Assembly: GCA_964430565.1 (NCBI GenBank)
Contig: CAYSFD010000055.1
Span: 1-41,485, forward strand
From: VBDM01 sp964430565
GTDB lineage: Bacteria > Pseudomonadota > Gammaproteobacteria > Burkholderiales > SG8-39
Reading direction: 5' to 3'
DNA: 41,485 bases
Positions 8,350 through 16,611 of this stretch are shown one piece after another. A model generated the notes under the pieces. That model made no database searches. It was not told the origin of the DNA and saw only the letters and a program-made list of their open reading frames with translations. The position numbers were made by a program, and so were the translations under genes. Each line of letters begins with the position of its first letter. Within the stretch, counting starts at the first letter, position 1.

Positions 8350-9735
8350 ATGGACTTCCTGCCGATCTTTCTCGATATCCGGGGACAGCACTGCCTGGTC
8401 GTGGGCGGCGGCGAGGTGGCGGCGCGCAAGAGCGCGCTGCTGCTGCGCGCCGGCGCGCGGGTGACGGTGCTCGCGCCGGAACTGAGCGCGGCCTTCGACG
8501 CCGATCTCGCGGCGGCGCGCATCGCGCACCGCGCAGCGAGTTTTCGGGACGAGGACCTGGACGCGGTAGCGCTGGTGATCGCCGCCACCAGCGACGACGC
8601 CGTGAATCGCGCGGTCGCCGCCGCTGCTAGGGCGCGGCGTATTCCGGTGAACGTGGTCGACCAGCCCGCGCTGTGTTCGTTTATCCTGCCTTCCATCATC
8701 GAGCGCGCACCGCTCATCGTGGCGGTGTCGAGCGGCGGCGCCTCGCCGGTGCTGGCGCGGCTGCTGCGCGCGCGCCTGGAAACCCTGATCCCGGCGGGCT
8801 ACGGGCGACTCGCCGCGCTGGCCGGGGCGTTCCGCGACCGGGTCAAGGCGCGTTTCAAACCGCAAGAGCGGCGGCGTTTCTGGGAACGCGTGCTGCAGGG
8901 CCCGATCGCCGAGCTGGTGTTCAGCGGCCGCGATGGCGAGGCCCGCAAGGCGCTGCAGGAATCGCTCGACGACACGCGCCTCGCCTTCAGCGGCGGCGAG
9001 GTGTCCCTGGTCGGCGCCGGCCCGGGCGATCCTGACCTGCTCACTTTCCGCGCCCTGCGCCTCATGCAGCAGGCCGACGTCGTGGTATACGACCGGCTGG
9101 TCTCGCGGCCGGTGCTCGACCTGGTGCGGCTCGAGGCCGAGCGCATCTACGCCGGCAAGGAGCGCGCGAAGCACACGCTGCCGCAGGAGGACATCAATCA
9201 ACTGCTGGTGCGCCTGGCGAGGGAGGGCAAGCGCGTGGTGCGTCTGAAGGGCGGCGATCCGTTCATCTTCGGGCGCGGCGGCGAGGAGCTCGATACGCTC
9301 GCCGCCGAAGGCATCCCGTTCCAAGTGGTGCCCGGCATCACGGCGGCGGCAGGCTGCGCGTCCTACGCCGGCATCCCGCTCACGCACCGCGATTACGCGC
9401 AGTCGGTGGTGTTCGTCACCGGCCATATGGAGAACGGCAGCATGAACCTGAACTGGACGGCGCTCGCGCAGCCGGGCCAGACCATCGTGTTCTACATGGG
9501 ACTGCTCGGCGTCGAAGTCCTGTGCCGCGAGCTTACCGCGCACGGGCTGCCGGCCGCCACGCCGGCCGCGCTCATCCAGCAGGGCACGACGCCGCAGCAG
9601 CGTGTGCTCACGGGTACCCTGGCGTCGCTGCCGGCCATCGTGCGCGAGAGCAGCGTCAAGGCGCCGACGCTGATCATCATCGGGGAGGTCGTGAGGCTGC
9701 GCGGCCGTCTAAAATGGTTCGAACCTGCGGCATGA
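8350..9735 (+). CDS. cysG: CysG, multifunctional siroheme synthase
   Basis: 461 residues. The N-terminal part (DFLPIFLDIRGQHCLVVGGG) is the precorrin-2 dehydrogenase/sirohydrochlorin ferrochelatase domain with its NAD-binding loop. The C-terminal part, from about residue 215 (VSLVGAGPGDPDLLT), is uroporphyrinogen-III C-methyltransferase with the RLKGGDPFIFGRGGEE motif. It makes siroheme from uroporphyrinogen III in the cytosol. ATG 8350 begins the family-conserved DFLP; an upstream ATG at 8326 is in frame but adds non-conserved residues. It heads an overlapping operon of sulfur-related genes, and siroheme is also the precursor of the cofactor modified by DsrN, so it probably feeds DsrAB. Confidence 0.95.
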   Translation: MDFLPIFLDIRGQHCLVVGGGEVAARKSALLLRAGARVTVLAPELSAAFDADLAAARIAHRAASFRDEDLDAVALVIAATSDDAVNRAVAAAARARRIPVNVVDQPALCSFILPSIIERAPLIVAVSSGGASPVLARLLRARLETLIPAGYGRLAALAGAFRDRVKARFKPQERRRFWERVLQGPIAELVFSGRDGEARKALQESLDDTRLAFSGGEVSLVGAGPGDPDLLTFRALRLMQQADVVVYDRLVSRPVLDLVRLEAERIYAGKERAKHTLPQEDINQLLVRLAREGKRVVRLKGGDPFIFGRGGEELDTLAAEGIPFQVVPGITAAAGCASYAGIPLTHRDYAQSVVFVTGHMENGSMNLNWTALAQPGQTIVFYMGLLGVEVLCRELTAHGLPAATPAALIQQGTTPQQRVLTGTLASLPAIVRESSVKAPTLIIIGEVVRLRGRLKWFEPAA

Positions 9736-9736
9736 G

Positions 9737-10072
9737 ATGGAGATGACGCAAGAATTCATCGAAGCAGCAAATGCAGGCGAGCTTGCGCCCGGAACGATGA
9801 AGCGCGTCGATGTCCGCGGCCGGCGCATCCTGCTCGCCAACGTGGACGGGCGCATCTGCGCCGTGGACGATACCTGCACACACGAGGAGGCGTCGCTCTC
9901 GACGGGCGTGCTGAAGGGCGAACTGGTCAAGTGCCCGCTGCACGGCAGCCGCTTCAACGTCTGCACCGGCGAGGCGCTGGAAGAGCCGGCGGAAGAAAAT
10001 CTCAGGAGCTATGCGGTGCGGATGGAAGGCGAGCGCATCCTGATCGGCTTGCGCGAAGAGAGGACACCATGA
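9737..10072 (+). CDS. Rieske 2Fe-2S ferredoxin (NirD/biphenyl-ferredoxin type)
   Basis: 111 residues with one Rieske motif: Cys/His ligands in CTHEEASL and CPLHGSRFNVCTG. This is the size and fold of soluble dioxygenase ferredoxins and of NirD, carrying electrons in the cytosol. It begins two bases after cysG and overlaps the next gene, so it is co-translated with siroheme synthesis and sulfur transport. No oxygenase or nitrite reductase gene is beside it, and its partner is therefore unknown. ATG 9737 and ATG 9743 are both possible starts. It could be a redox partner in the sulfur pathway rather than of an oxygenase (inference). Confidence 0.85.
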   Translation: MEMTQEFIEAANAGELAPGTMKRVDVRGRRILLANVDGRICAVDDTCTHEEASLSTGVLKGELVKCPLHGSRFNVCTGEALEEPAEENLRSYAVRMEGERILIGLREERTP

Positions 10073-11163
10073 GCGCTGCCTTGATGCACTCGATCCTCAA
10101 GCGCATCGCCACCGGGCCGGAACTAAGCAAGGACATCTCGCGCGAAGAGGCCCGCGCCGGCATGCGCCTGGTGCTCGACGGAGAGGTCGATCCGGTGCAG
10201 GCCGGGGTATTCCTGATCGCGCTGCGCATGAAGCGCGAGACCGACGACGAAAATCTCGGCATGCTCGAAGCGATCCGCGAGGCGACCGGCCGGGCCACCG
10301 CGCCGGTGGACGAGGTGCTCGACATCGGCGATCCCTACGACGGCTACAATCGGACGCTGCCGGCGGCGCCCTTCCTGCCGGCGGTGCTCGCCGCCTGCGG
10401 CGTCGCTGCGGTCTCGCACGGCGTCGAGCGTATGGGGCCCAAGTACGGCGTCACGCATCGGCAGGTGCTGCGCGCCGCCTGCCTGCCGGTGGATCTCACG
10501 CCGGCGGAAGCCGCTGCGCGCCTGGGCGACCCCGGCATCGGCTGGGCCTACGTCGACCAGAAGGCGTTCTGCCCGAAGCTCTACGCGCTCACCGAGCTGC
10601 GCACGCTCATCGTCAAGCGGCCGGCCATCACCACTACCGAGGTGATGGCCGGTCCGGTCTGCGGCCGCCTGAAGACGCATCTGGTCACCGGCTACGTGCA
10701 CAAGCCCTATCCGCGCATCTACGCGATGCTCGCGCGCCACGCCGGCTTCAACTCCGCGCTCATCGTGCGCGGGGTCGAGGGTGGCGTGATTCCTTCCCTC
10801 GCGCAGACTGGCAAGGCCTTCCACTATCACGGCGGCGGCGAGGAGACCTCGACGGAGTTCAAGCCGGCGGAGCTGGGGATCGAGCAGTCGGTGCGCGCGC
10901 CGCGCATTCCCGGTGTGCCAGTGACAGAGGCGGGCGAGGAGGGCCCGAGCGAGGCGCCGCTCGATTCCGCCGCCGTGGCGAAAGCCGCCGCCGCGGCCGG
11001 CATGGCGGCGCTCGCCGGCGAATCCGGCGCTACGCGCGACTGCCTCGTCTACGGCGCCGCGCTGTGCTTGTGGCACCTCGGGCGCCACGGCTCGCTGAAA
11101 AGCGCCGCCGACGCCGTGCGCGGCGTGCTCGATCGCGGCAAAGCACTGGAGCATCTACGATGA
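10069..11163 (+). CDS. TrpD-fold (anthranilate phosphoribosyltransferase/YbiB-like) protein
   Basis: 364 residues. The N-terminal helical bundle (LKRIATGPELSKDISREEARAGM) and following domain resemble TrpD and nucleoside phosphorylase family 3 proteins. The glycine-rich PRPP loop of true TrpD (GTGGD plus a later NxST) is not present; in its place stands DIGDPYDGYNRT. It is therefore unlikely to make tryptophan and is closer to the YbiB/TrpD2 class, reported to bind nucleic acid. No other trp gene is near. It overlaps the Rieske gene upstream and the YeeE transporter downstream by four bases each, tying it to sulfur metabolism by an unknown role. Confidence 0.78.
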   Translation: MSAALMHSILKRIATGPELSKDISREEARAGMRLVLDGEVDPVQAGVFLIALRMKRETDDENLGMLEAIREATGRATAPVDEVLDIGDPYDGYNRTLPAAPFLPAVLAACGVAAVSHGVERMGPKYGVTHRQVLRAACLPVDLTPAEAAARLGDPGIGWAYVDQKAFCPKLYALTELRTLIVKRPAITTTEVMAGPVCGRLKTHLVTGYVHKPYPRIYAMLARHAGFNSALIVRGVEGGVIPSLAQTGKAFHYHGGGEETSTEFKPAELGIEQSVRAPRIPGVPVTEAGEEGPSEAPLDSAAVAKAAAAAGMAALAGESGATRDCLVYGAALCLWHLGRHGSLKSAADAVRGVLDRGKALEHLR

Positions 11164-12269
11164 ACGAAGCCAATCCCGCGCAGCTCGTGCCCTACGTCAC
11201 GGGCGGTGCGTTCGTCCTCGCGTTCATCTTCGGCGCGGTCGGCAACAAGACCAATTTCTGCACCATGGGCGCGGTGTCCGACTGGGTCAACATGGGCGAC
11301 CGGAACCGCATGCGTATGTGGCTGCTCGCCATTGCGGTGGCGCTGCTCGGCTCGAGCGCGTTGCAGGTCGCGGGCGTTGTCGATCTCTCCAAGTCGATCT
11401 ACCCGGGGCCCAACTTGACGTGGCTCTCCTATATCGTCGGCGGGTTCCTGTTCGGCGTCGGCATGACTCTCGGCTCGGGCTGCGGCTCAAAGACCCTGAT
11501 CCGCATCGGCGCCGGGAACCTCAAGTCGCTCGTGGTCTACGTGTTTCTGGGCATCGCGGCGTACATGACGTTGAGGGGCCTATTCGGCGCGTTCCGCGTC
11601 GGCGTGCTGGAGAAGGCTACGGTGACCTTGCCGGTGGGCCAGGACTTGCCGTCGCTCGCCGCCGCCGCGACCGGTATGGCGAAGAGCACCTGGACGGCGA
11701 TCCTCGCCACCGCGGTCGGCAGCGCATTGGCCGTGTTTGCCTACGCCAGCAAGGAATTCCGCGGGAGCTTCGACTACACCCTCGGCGGTGTGGTCACCGG
11801 ACTCGTCGTCGTCGGCGGCTGGGTCGTGAGCGGTAAGCTCGGCTACATCGCCGAAGATCCGCAGACGCTGCAGGAAGCCTTCGTCGCCACCAACACCGGG
11901 CGCATGGAGTCGTTCTCCTTCGTTTCGCCCTTGGCCTACACGCTCGAGTACCTGATGCTGTGGACCGACAAGTCGAAGATCGTCACCTACGGCATCGCCT
12001 CCGCTCTCGGCGTGATCGCCGGCTCGGCCGCCTACGCGCTCGCCACGCGCAGCTTCCGCTGGGAGGGCTTCCGCGACGCCGAGGACACGGCGAACCACAT
12101 CGTCGGCGGGATCCTGATGGGCTTCGGCGGCATTACGGCGCTCGGCTGCACCATCGGGCAGGCGATCACCGGCATCTCCACCCTCGCTCTCGGTTCGTTC
12201 CTCACCTTCGCGGCCATCGTCGCCGGGTCGGCGCTTACGATGAAATACCAATACTGGCGGATGACATGA
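11160..12269 (+). CDS. YeeE/YedE (TsuA-like) sulfur-compound membrane transporter
   Basis: 369 residues with about nine to ten membrane segments. The family marks are present: GNKTNFCTMGAVSDW near the start, GSGCGSKTLIRIGAGNLKS in the middle and GCTIGQAITGIS near the end, each carrying a cysteine that in TsuA lines the thiosulfate path. Members import thiosulfate or related sulfur compounds across the inner membrane. The gene overlaps the TrpD-like gene upstream and the secreted GlcG-like gene downstream, in an operon headed by cysG. Import of a sulfur substrate for the Dsr route is the likely purpose (inference). Confidence 0.9.
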   Translation: MNEANPAQLVPYVTGGAFVLAFIFGAVGNKTNFCTMGAVSDWVNMGDRNRMRMWLLAIAVALLGSSALQVAGVVDLSKSIYPGPNLTWLSYIVGGFLFGVGMTLGSGCGSKTLIRIGAGNLKSLVVYVFLGIAAYMTLRGLFGAFRVGVLEKATVTLPVGQDLPSLAAAATGMAKSTWTAILATAVGSALAVFAYASKEFRGSFDYTLGGVVTGLVVVGGWVVSGKLGYIAEDPQTLQEAFVATNTGRMESFSFVSPLAYTLEYLMLWTDKSKIVTYGIASALGVIAGSAAYALATRSFRWEGFRDAEDTANHIVGGILMGFGGITALGCTIGQAITGISTLALGSFLTFAAIVAGSALTMKYQYWRMT

Positions 12270-12754
12270 AACCCACCCTGCTCTTTCTGTGCCTCGGAAT
12301 ATTCGCTCTCGCCGCCTCGGCCGAGGGCACCCACTCGATCAAGCTGCTCACGCCCGAGACTGCGCTCAAGGCGGCGCAGGCGGCGCTGAAGAAGTGCCGC
12401 GACGGTGGGTTTCAGGTGACGGTGGCGGTGGTGGACCGCATGGGCGTCGCGCAGGTGCTGCTGCGCGACCGATTTGCCGGCCCGCACACCGTGGACATGG
12501 CGCGGGCCAAGGCCTTTACCGCGGTGAGCTTCCGCACCGACACCACGGCGCTCGCCGAGGCGACACAGGCCGGCCGACCGCAAAGCGGCATCCGCCACCG
12601 CCCGGAGGTCGCCGCGGTGGGTGGCGGCCTGATGATCGAGGCGGGTGGAGGGCTCCTTGGCGCCATCGGGGTTTCCGGCGCGCCCGGCGGCAAGGAGGAC
12701 GATGCCTGCGCGGCGGCGGGGATCGCCGCGATCCGGGACGACATCGAATTTTGA
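12266..12754 (+). CDS. Secreted GlcG/HbpS-family protein
   Basis: 162 residues. A signal peptide (MKPTLLFLCLGIFALAASA) precedes a GlcG/HbpS/PduO-C fold: LTPETALKAAQAALKKC, VAVVDRMG, ARAKAFTAVSFRTDT and GAIGVSGAPGGKEDDACA. Proteins of this family bind heme or corrinoid or serve as small sensors; HbpS is an extracellular heme and redox responder. It overlaps the YeeE gene by four bases and closes the cysG operon. It probably acts in the periplasm next to the transporter. Convergent aroE follows after 14 bases. Confidence 0.85.
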   Translation: MKPTLLFLCLGIFALAASAEGTHSIKLLTPETALKAAQAALKKCRDGGFQVTVAVVDRMGVAQVLLRDRFAGPHTVDMARAKAFTAVSFRTDTTALAEATQAGRPQSGIRHRPEVAAVGGGLMIEAGGGLLGAIGVSGAPGGKEDDACAAAGIAAIRDDIEF

Positions 12755-12768
12755 GTTTGAGCGGCCTG

Positions 12769-13611
12769 CTAAATCGTCTTCTCGACCATCGCCCTTAGCT
12801 CCGCCGTTACCTCTGGCTCGATGCCGAACCAGGCCTTCCACGCCGGCCGGCCCTGATTCAGAAGCATCCCCAGTCCATTGATGGTGCGGTTGCCGCGCGT
12901 GCGCGCCGCGGCGAGGAACGGCGTCTCGAGCGGGATGTAGATGATGTCGGCGGCAAGCGCGGTTTTCGCCAGCTTGTCCAGCCTGATGTCGAGCGCACCC
13001 TGGCCGACCATGCCGCAACTCGTGGTGTTGACCACCATCGCCGCACCGTCCAGAGCATCATGGCGCTGCTCCCAAGCTAGCGCCCTGATCGGGCCGCCGA
13101 ACTCTTCCGCGATGCCCTTGGCACGGTCCGGGGTGCGGTTGATCAGGCGAATCTCTTTCGCTCCCTCCCGCGCGAGACCGTAGCACACCGCGCGCGAGCC
13201 GCCGCCGGCGCCGATCACCACGATCGGTCCCGAGTCCGCCCGCCAGCCTGGCTGCTCCCTCTTGACGGCATGGATGAAGCCGTAGCAGTCGTTGTTGGTG
13301 CCTGCGAGCGACCCGTCAGACCTCACGACGACGCAGCTGATCGCGCCTATGCTTCTCGCCAGCGCGTCCACTTCATCGACGATCTTCATCGCTTCCTGCT
13401 TGTGCGGGATGGTCAGGTTGCAGCCGGCGAACCCGAGCGGGTGCAGCGCGCGCAATGCCGCGGCGAGACCCTCGGGCCGGATCGCGAGCGGCAGGTAGGT
13501 CCCGGCCAGACCGCGCTCCTTGAACCAGTAGTTGTGCAGCATCGGCGAGCGCGAATGCATGACGGGCCAGCCCATGACGCCGGCAAGCAGGAAACGATCG
13601 GGATGGGTCAT
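12769..13611 (-). CDS. aroE: AroE, shikimate dehydrogenase
   Basis: 280 residues. Shikimate-binding residues are seen in HSRSPMLHN and NLTIPHKQEA; the NADP domain has VIGAGGGSRAVCYGL followed by NRTPDRA, the arginine-containing loop of NADP-specific AroE. It reduces 3-dehydroshikimate to shikimate in aromatic amino acid synthesis. It stands alone on the minus strand, divergent from the small gene at 13686 and convergent with the GlcG-like gene. No anomaly was found. A shikimate/quinate-type (YdiB-like) role cannot be excluded by motif alone. Confidence 0.93.
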   Translation of the reverse strand: MTHPDRFLLAGVMGWPVMHSRSPMLHNYWFKERGLAGTYLPLAIRPEGLAAALRALHPLGFAGCNLTIPHKQEAMKIVDEVDALARSIGAISCVVVRSDGSLAGTNNDCYGFIHAVKREQPGWRADSGPIVVIGAGGGSRAVCYGLAREGAKEIRLINRTPDRAKGIAEEFGGPIRALAWEQRHDALDGAAMVVNTTSCGMVGQGALDIRLDKLAKTALAADIIYIPLETPFLAAARTRGNRTINGLGMLLNQGRPAWKAWFGIEPEVTAELRAMVEKTI

Positions 13612-13685
13612 CGGAAACCTTCATCTCCATTCAGATTGTCGCATCGCATTTTCTCATGCAATGCGGCTTCTGATAGGCTGAAGCA

Positions 13686-13982
13686 ATGTTTGCTTCGGTC
13701 AAAAGAGGCCCGGAACGCCTTCAGGTCATCGACCGGGTGGCGGAGTGGACGCGCGAGCGCTTCAAGCTCCCCAAAGGGTCGGCAATCTTCGTTTCAGAAA
13801 TCGCCTGTCCCCTTCCGGGCTGCCCGCCGCTGGAGACCGTGGTGGGGTTCTGGATCGCGGAACAGCGCTACCAGTTCAAGCTTTTCAAGCCCGTGGAGGA
13901 AGTCGTTATCGACGACCTTCCCTACGCCTGGCTGAAGGATGCCCTTGCCGTGCAGGAAGGAGTCGGCTGGGAATGCTGCTGA
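13686..13982 (+). CDS. Small conserved protein with CPLPGCPP motif, function unknown
   Basis: 98 residues, soluble and not recognised as a named enzyme. A notable motif is SEIACPLPGCPPLETVVGF, followed by FKLFKPVEEVVIDDLP and a closing WECC. I recall similar small proteins in proteobacteria, sometimes mislabelled as nitrate reductase. The cysteine pairs could bind a metal (inference). It has its own promoter region divergent from aroE and is followed after 18 bases by a 61-residue membrane protein, with which it may be co-transcribed. Confidence 0.7.
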   Translation: MFASVKRGPERLQVIDRVAEWTRERFKLPKGSAIFVSEIACPLPGCPPLETVVGFWIAEQRYQFKLFKPVEEVVIDDLPYAWLKDALAVQEGVGWECC

Positions 13983-14000
13983 ATCAGCAGAGGCTGCGCG

Positions 14001-14186
14001 ATGACTAGCCTCGTACTCTCAACGATCGCGTTTTTCGTCGCGAGCTTCTACATCAAGCGTTACCTCGACGGGATTGGGGTGCCGAAGACTATGACGCGCG
14101 GCCTGGTGATATTCGTGCTGGCTTTGGCGATTGCGTACGGAGTTGCGTTCATCGTCGGTTGGGTGATGCCCCAGCAGGGGTTTTAG
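14001..14186 (+). CDS. Small two-helix membrane protein, function unknown
   Basis: 61 residues. Two hydrophobic stretches (residues about 3-18 and 33-55) flank a short polar turn (IKRYLDGIGVPKTMTRG). A weak AGAGG-like purine stretch precedes the ATG. It lies 18 bases after the CPLPGCPP protein. I do not recognise a family; short proteins of this kind often associate with larger membrane complexes. A real gene is likely from its composition and position, but not proven. Confidence 0.55.
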   Translation: MTSLVLSTIAFFVASFYIKRYLDGIGVPKTMTRGLVIFVLALAIAYGVAFIVGWVMPQQGF

Positions 14187-14231
14187 ACGAACGCTCAAAC
14201 CGCAAGATCACTCCATCCATCGTTCCACCTG

Positions 14232-14246
14232 CCGGCCTATGGCCGG
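14232..14246. terminator. Short GC hairpin after the small membrane protein gene
   Basis: CCGGCC, TAT loop, GGCCGG forms a perfect 6-bp stem 46 bases after the stop at 14186. There is no T-run, so a role as terminator is only suggestive. The rest of 14187-14382 holds no gene that I can support. Confidence 0.3.
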
Positions 14247-14382
14247 ACTTGACGATGGGCGGCCGCGCGGGAAGAGAATCATGCCGCCGCCGTTGACAGC
14301 CAAGTGGGTGAAGGGGGACGATAAGCCGCTCGAGTCCCTGTAACCGGGGCGTGGAGCCTGGCTGACCCAAGGAGCAAGCATC

Positions 14383-15315
14383 ATGGCTGTTCAGGAAATG
14401 ACGAGGAAACCCGAGGTCAAGAAGAAGCCCCAGGTCGCGACCATGAACGCGGTGCACGATCTGCCCGTGCTGGTCGCTCGCGACAAAGGCTTCTTCAAGG
14501 ACGAGGGCTTGGACCTCGAATTCGTGACCACGCCGGGGATGGCGCAGGTCACGACCTCCCACTTCGTCAAGTTCGATTCCGTGTTCGACCGCCCGCTCGA
14601 CTCGGTGTACAACGAGGGCGGCATCGATCAGTACCGCATGTGCGAATGGGGCATCATGAAGCGCGCCGTCGAAGCCAATACGCAAGGGCTGCGTGGGCGC
14701 AAGATCGTGGCGCTGGGCGCCTCGATGTCCAAGTTCGCCATCGTCGTCGCGCGCGACTCGAAGTACTACGAGCCGGAGATGCTGAAGGACCAGCCGATCG
14801 CGGTGACGCCGAACAACGGCTCGGACTTCACCACGCTCAAGATGATGGAAGGCTTCCTTGCGTTAGAGCACGTCAAAAGAACCCACGCGGGGTCGATGTT
14901 GAAGCGCCTCGAGGCGGTGCGCGACGGCAAGGTCGCGGCGGCGAGCGTCATGGAGCCCTGGATCAGCGTGGCGCAAAAGTGGGGCCTGCGCATCCTGATC
15001 GAGTCGCACTCGACGAGAAGCGAAGCCGCCGGCGACGACCTCGATGGTGTGACGCTCGCGAAGATGTTCCGCGCACAGGCGAGGGCGGTCGAGCTCATCG
15101 AAAAAGACCCGACGCCTTTCGTCCACTATTTCATCCGCGAGACCGGCGGGCTGCTCGAGCCTCACGAGTTCCAGACCTGGCGCCTGCTGCACGCCGCGCC
15201 GCAGCCCTACACGCGCGAGAGGTTCGACGATACCTACAACTGGACAGTCAAGTGGAACATGACGGTGTCCGGCGCTACGTATGAGAACACCGTCGACAAC
15301 CGCGCCTGGCAGTAG
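14383..15315 (+). CDS. NMT1/SsuA-like substrate-binding protein without evident signal peptide
   Basis: 310 residues. The pattern ATMNAVHDLPVLVARDKGFFKDEGLDLEFV is the usual opening of NMT1/THI5/TauA-SsuA ligand-binding domains. The N-terminus is MAVQEMTRKPEVKKKPQ, polar and charged, with no hydrophobic signal segment, so it is predicted to stay in the cytosol unless another export route is used. There is no permease or ATPase gene nearby. It has a good ribosome site (AAGGAG, about eight bases before the ATG). It may be a ligand-binding regulator or enzyme rather than a transport component. The ligand is unknown. Confidence 0.8.
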   Translation: MAVQEMTRKPEVKKKPQVATMNAVHDLPVLVARDKGFFKDEGLDLEFVTTPGMAQVTTSHFVKFDSVFDRPLDSVYNEGGIDQYRMCEWGIMKRAVEANTQGLRGRKIVALGASMSKFAIVVARDSKYYEPEMLKDQPIAVTPNNGSDFTTLKMMEGFLALEHVKRTHAGSMLKRLEAVRDGKVAAASVMEPWISVAQKWGLRILIESHSTRSEAAGDDLDGVTLAKMFRAQARAVELIEKDPTPFVHYFIRETGGLLEPHEFQTWRLLHAAPQPYTRERFDDTYNWTVKWNMTVSGATYENTVDNRAWQ

Positions 15316-15363
15316 CGCGATGCGCTTGCGGTAGGCGAAAGGACAGGCGCGAAGACCTCCGCT

Positions 15364-16548
15364 TCAGGCGTAAGAGCGCAAGCTCTGGGAGAACTCGACC
15401 AGAGGTGTAATCCCGCTCGCCTCTGCACGCCGGCACCAGTCCTGCAGTTGCTTGACGAGTTGCTCGCGCGTCGCTGTAGAGCGTCCCCATAGCGCGGCCA
15501 GCTCGTGGCGCATCGAAACCATGATCTGCAGCGCGCGTGATTTCGGCAGCACTTCGGCGAGCCGAGTGCGTTCCCGGTCGCTCAGCATCTTTTCGTCGCG
15601 GTTCAACCAGGGCTTGAGAGCCCGTAACGCGCGCGCGTCCGGCGGCGAGAGCCGGCGCAGCTTGGCAAGTTCCTCGGCGTAGATGCGCTTCAGCGACCGC
15701 GCGTACTTCGCCAGCACGTCGTAGCGGCAGGAGATGACCGCCTGCAGGGTATCGGGATCCACGGTCGGCTTGGGCGCGGTGAAATGCGGCCTCGGGGCAA
15801 TGTGCTTGACCTTGGCAAGCCCCACCGCTTCAAGAATGCGGATATACAGCCAGCCGATGTCGAACTCGTACCACTTGTTCGAGAGCTTGGCAGACGTGGG
15901 GTAGGCGTGGTGGTTGTTGTGCAGTTCCTCGCCACCGATCAGAATGCCCCACGGCACGATGTTCGTGCTCGCGTCTGGCGTGGGCCAGTGGCGATAGCCC
16001 CAGTAATGACCGATGCCGTTGATCACACCCGCGGCCCAGAACGGGATCCACGCGATCTGCGTCACCAGAATCAACACGCCTGGAACAATGCCTAACAGGA
16101 CGATGTCGATGACGCCCATTAGCGTCAGCCCGAGGATCTTGAACTTCGAATAAAGATTTCGTTCGATCCAGTCGTCCGGCGTGCCATGGCCGTAGCGCTC
16201 TATGGTATCGGGCCGGTTGGCCTCCTTGACGTACAGAAACACTCCGCCCCACAGCACGCGATTGATCCCCAGGATCTGCGGGCTGTGCGGGTCCTCCGGG
16301 GTCTCGCACTTGGCGTGGTGCTTGCGGTGCACGGCGGCCCATTCCTTCGTCACCATGCCCGTGGTGAGCCACAGCCACAGGCGGAAGAAATGGCTGACGA
16401 CCGGGTGCAGATCGAGCGCGCGATGCGCCTGATGACGGTGCAGGAATATCGTCACCGCGGCGATGGTGATGTGGGTCAGCGCCAGGGCGACCGCCACATC
16501 GCCCCACCATCGCAGAGCCAACAGGCCGGAAAACAACGGAGATTCCAT
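15364..16548 (-). CDS. Acyl desaturase (delta-9 type) with ISL3-transposase-like C-terminal tail
   Basis: 394 residues. Three histidine boxes typical of membrane di-iron desaturases are present: HRHQAHR (near residue 37), HRKHH and EELHNNHH, with several membrane segments between them. It introduces a double bond into membrane fatty acyl chains using oxygen. The last roughly 100 residues, from about LSPPDARAL on, are helical and soluble. They strongly recall the C-terminal part of ISL3/IS204-type transposases (MRHELAALWGRST, LQDWCRRAEASGI, LVEFSQSLRSYA). A good AAGGAT ribosome site precedes the ATG. The promoter has a -10-like TATATT and an FNR box at -41.5. Confidence 0.92.
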   Translation of the reverse strand: MESPLFSGLLALRWWGDVAVALALTHITIAAVTIFLHRHQAHRALDLHPVVSHFFRLWLWLTTGMVTKEWAAVHRKHHAKCETPEDPHSPQILGINRVLWGGVFLYVKEANRPDTIERYGHGTPDDWIERNLYSKFKILGLTLMGVIDIVLLGIVPGVLILVTQIAWIPFWAAGVINGIGHYWGYRHWPTPDASTNIVPWGILIGGEELHNNHHAYPTSAKLSNKWYEFDIGWLYIRILEAVGLAKVKHIAPRPHFTAPKPTVDPDTLQAVISCRYDVLAKYARSLKRIYAEELAKLRRLSPPDARALRALKPWLNRDEKMLSDRERTRLAEVLPKSRALQIMVSMRHELAALWGRSTATREQLVKQLQDWCRRAEASGITPLVEFSQSLRSYA

Positions 16549-16611
16549 TTGAATATCCTTGGTAGTTTACGTGTTTAAGTACAAATATACCCCAGGACAG
16601 CGCGACATGTT

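Noticed and set aside
10069..11163. Tryptophan biosynthesis trpD
   Set aside because: The PRPP-binding glycine loop is missing and no other trp gene is adjacent.
14293..14325. TTGACA with GATAAG as a promoter for the NMT1-like gene
   Set aside because: The spacing of 21 bases is too long for a standard sigma-70 promoter.
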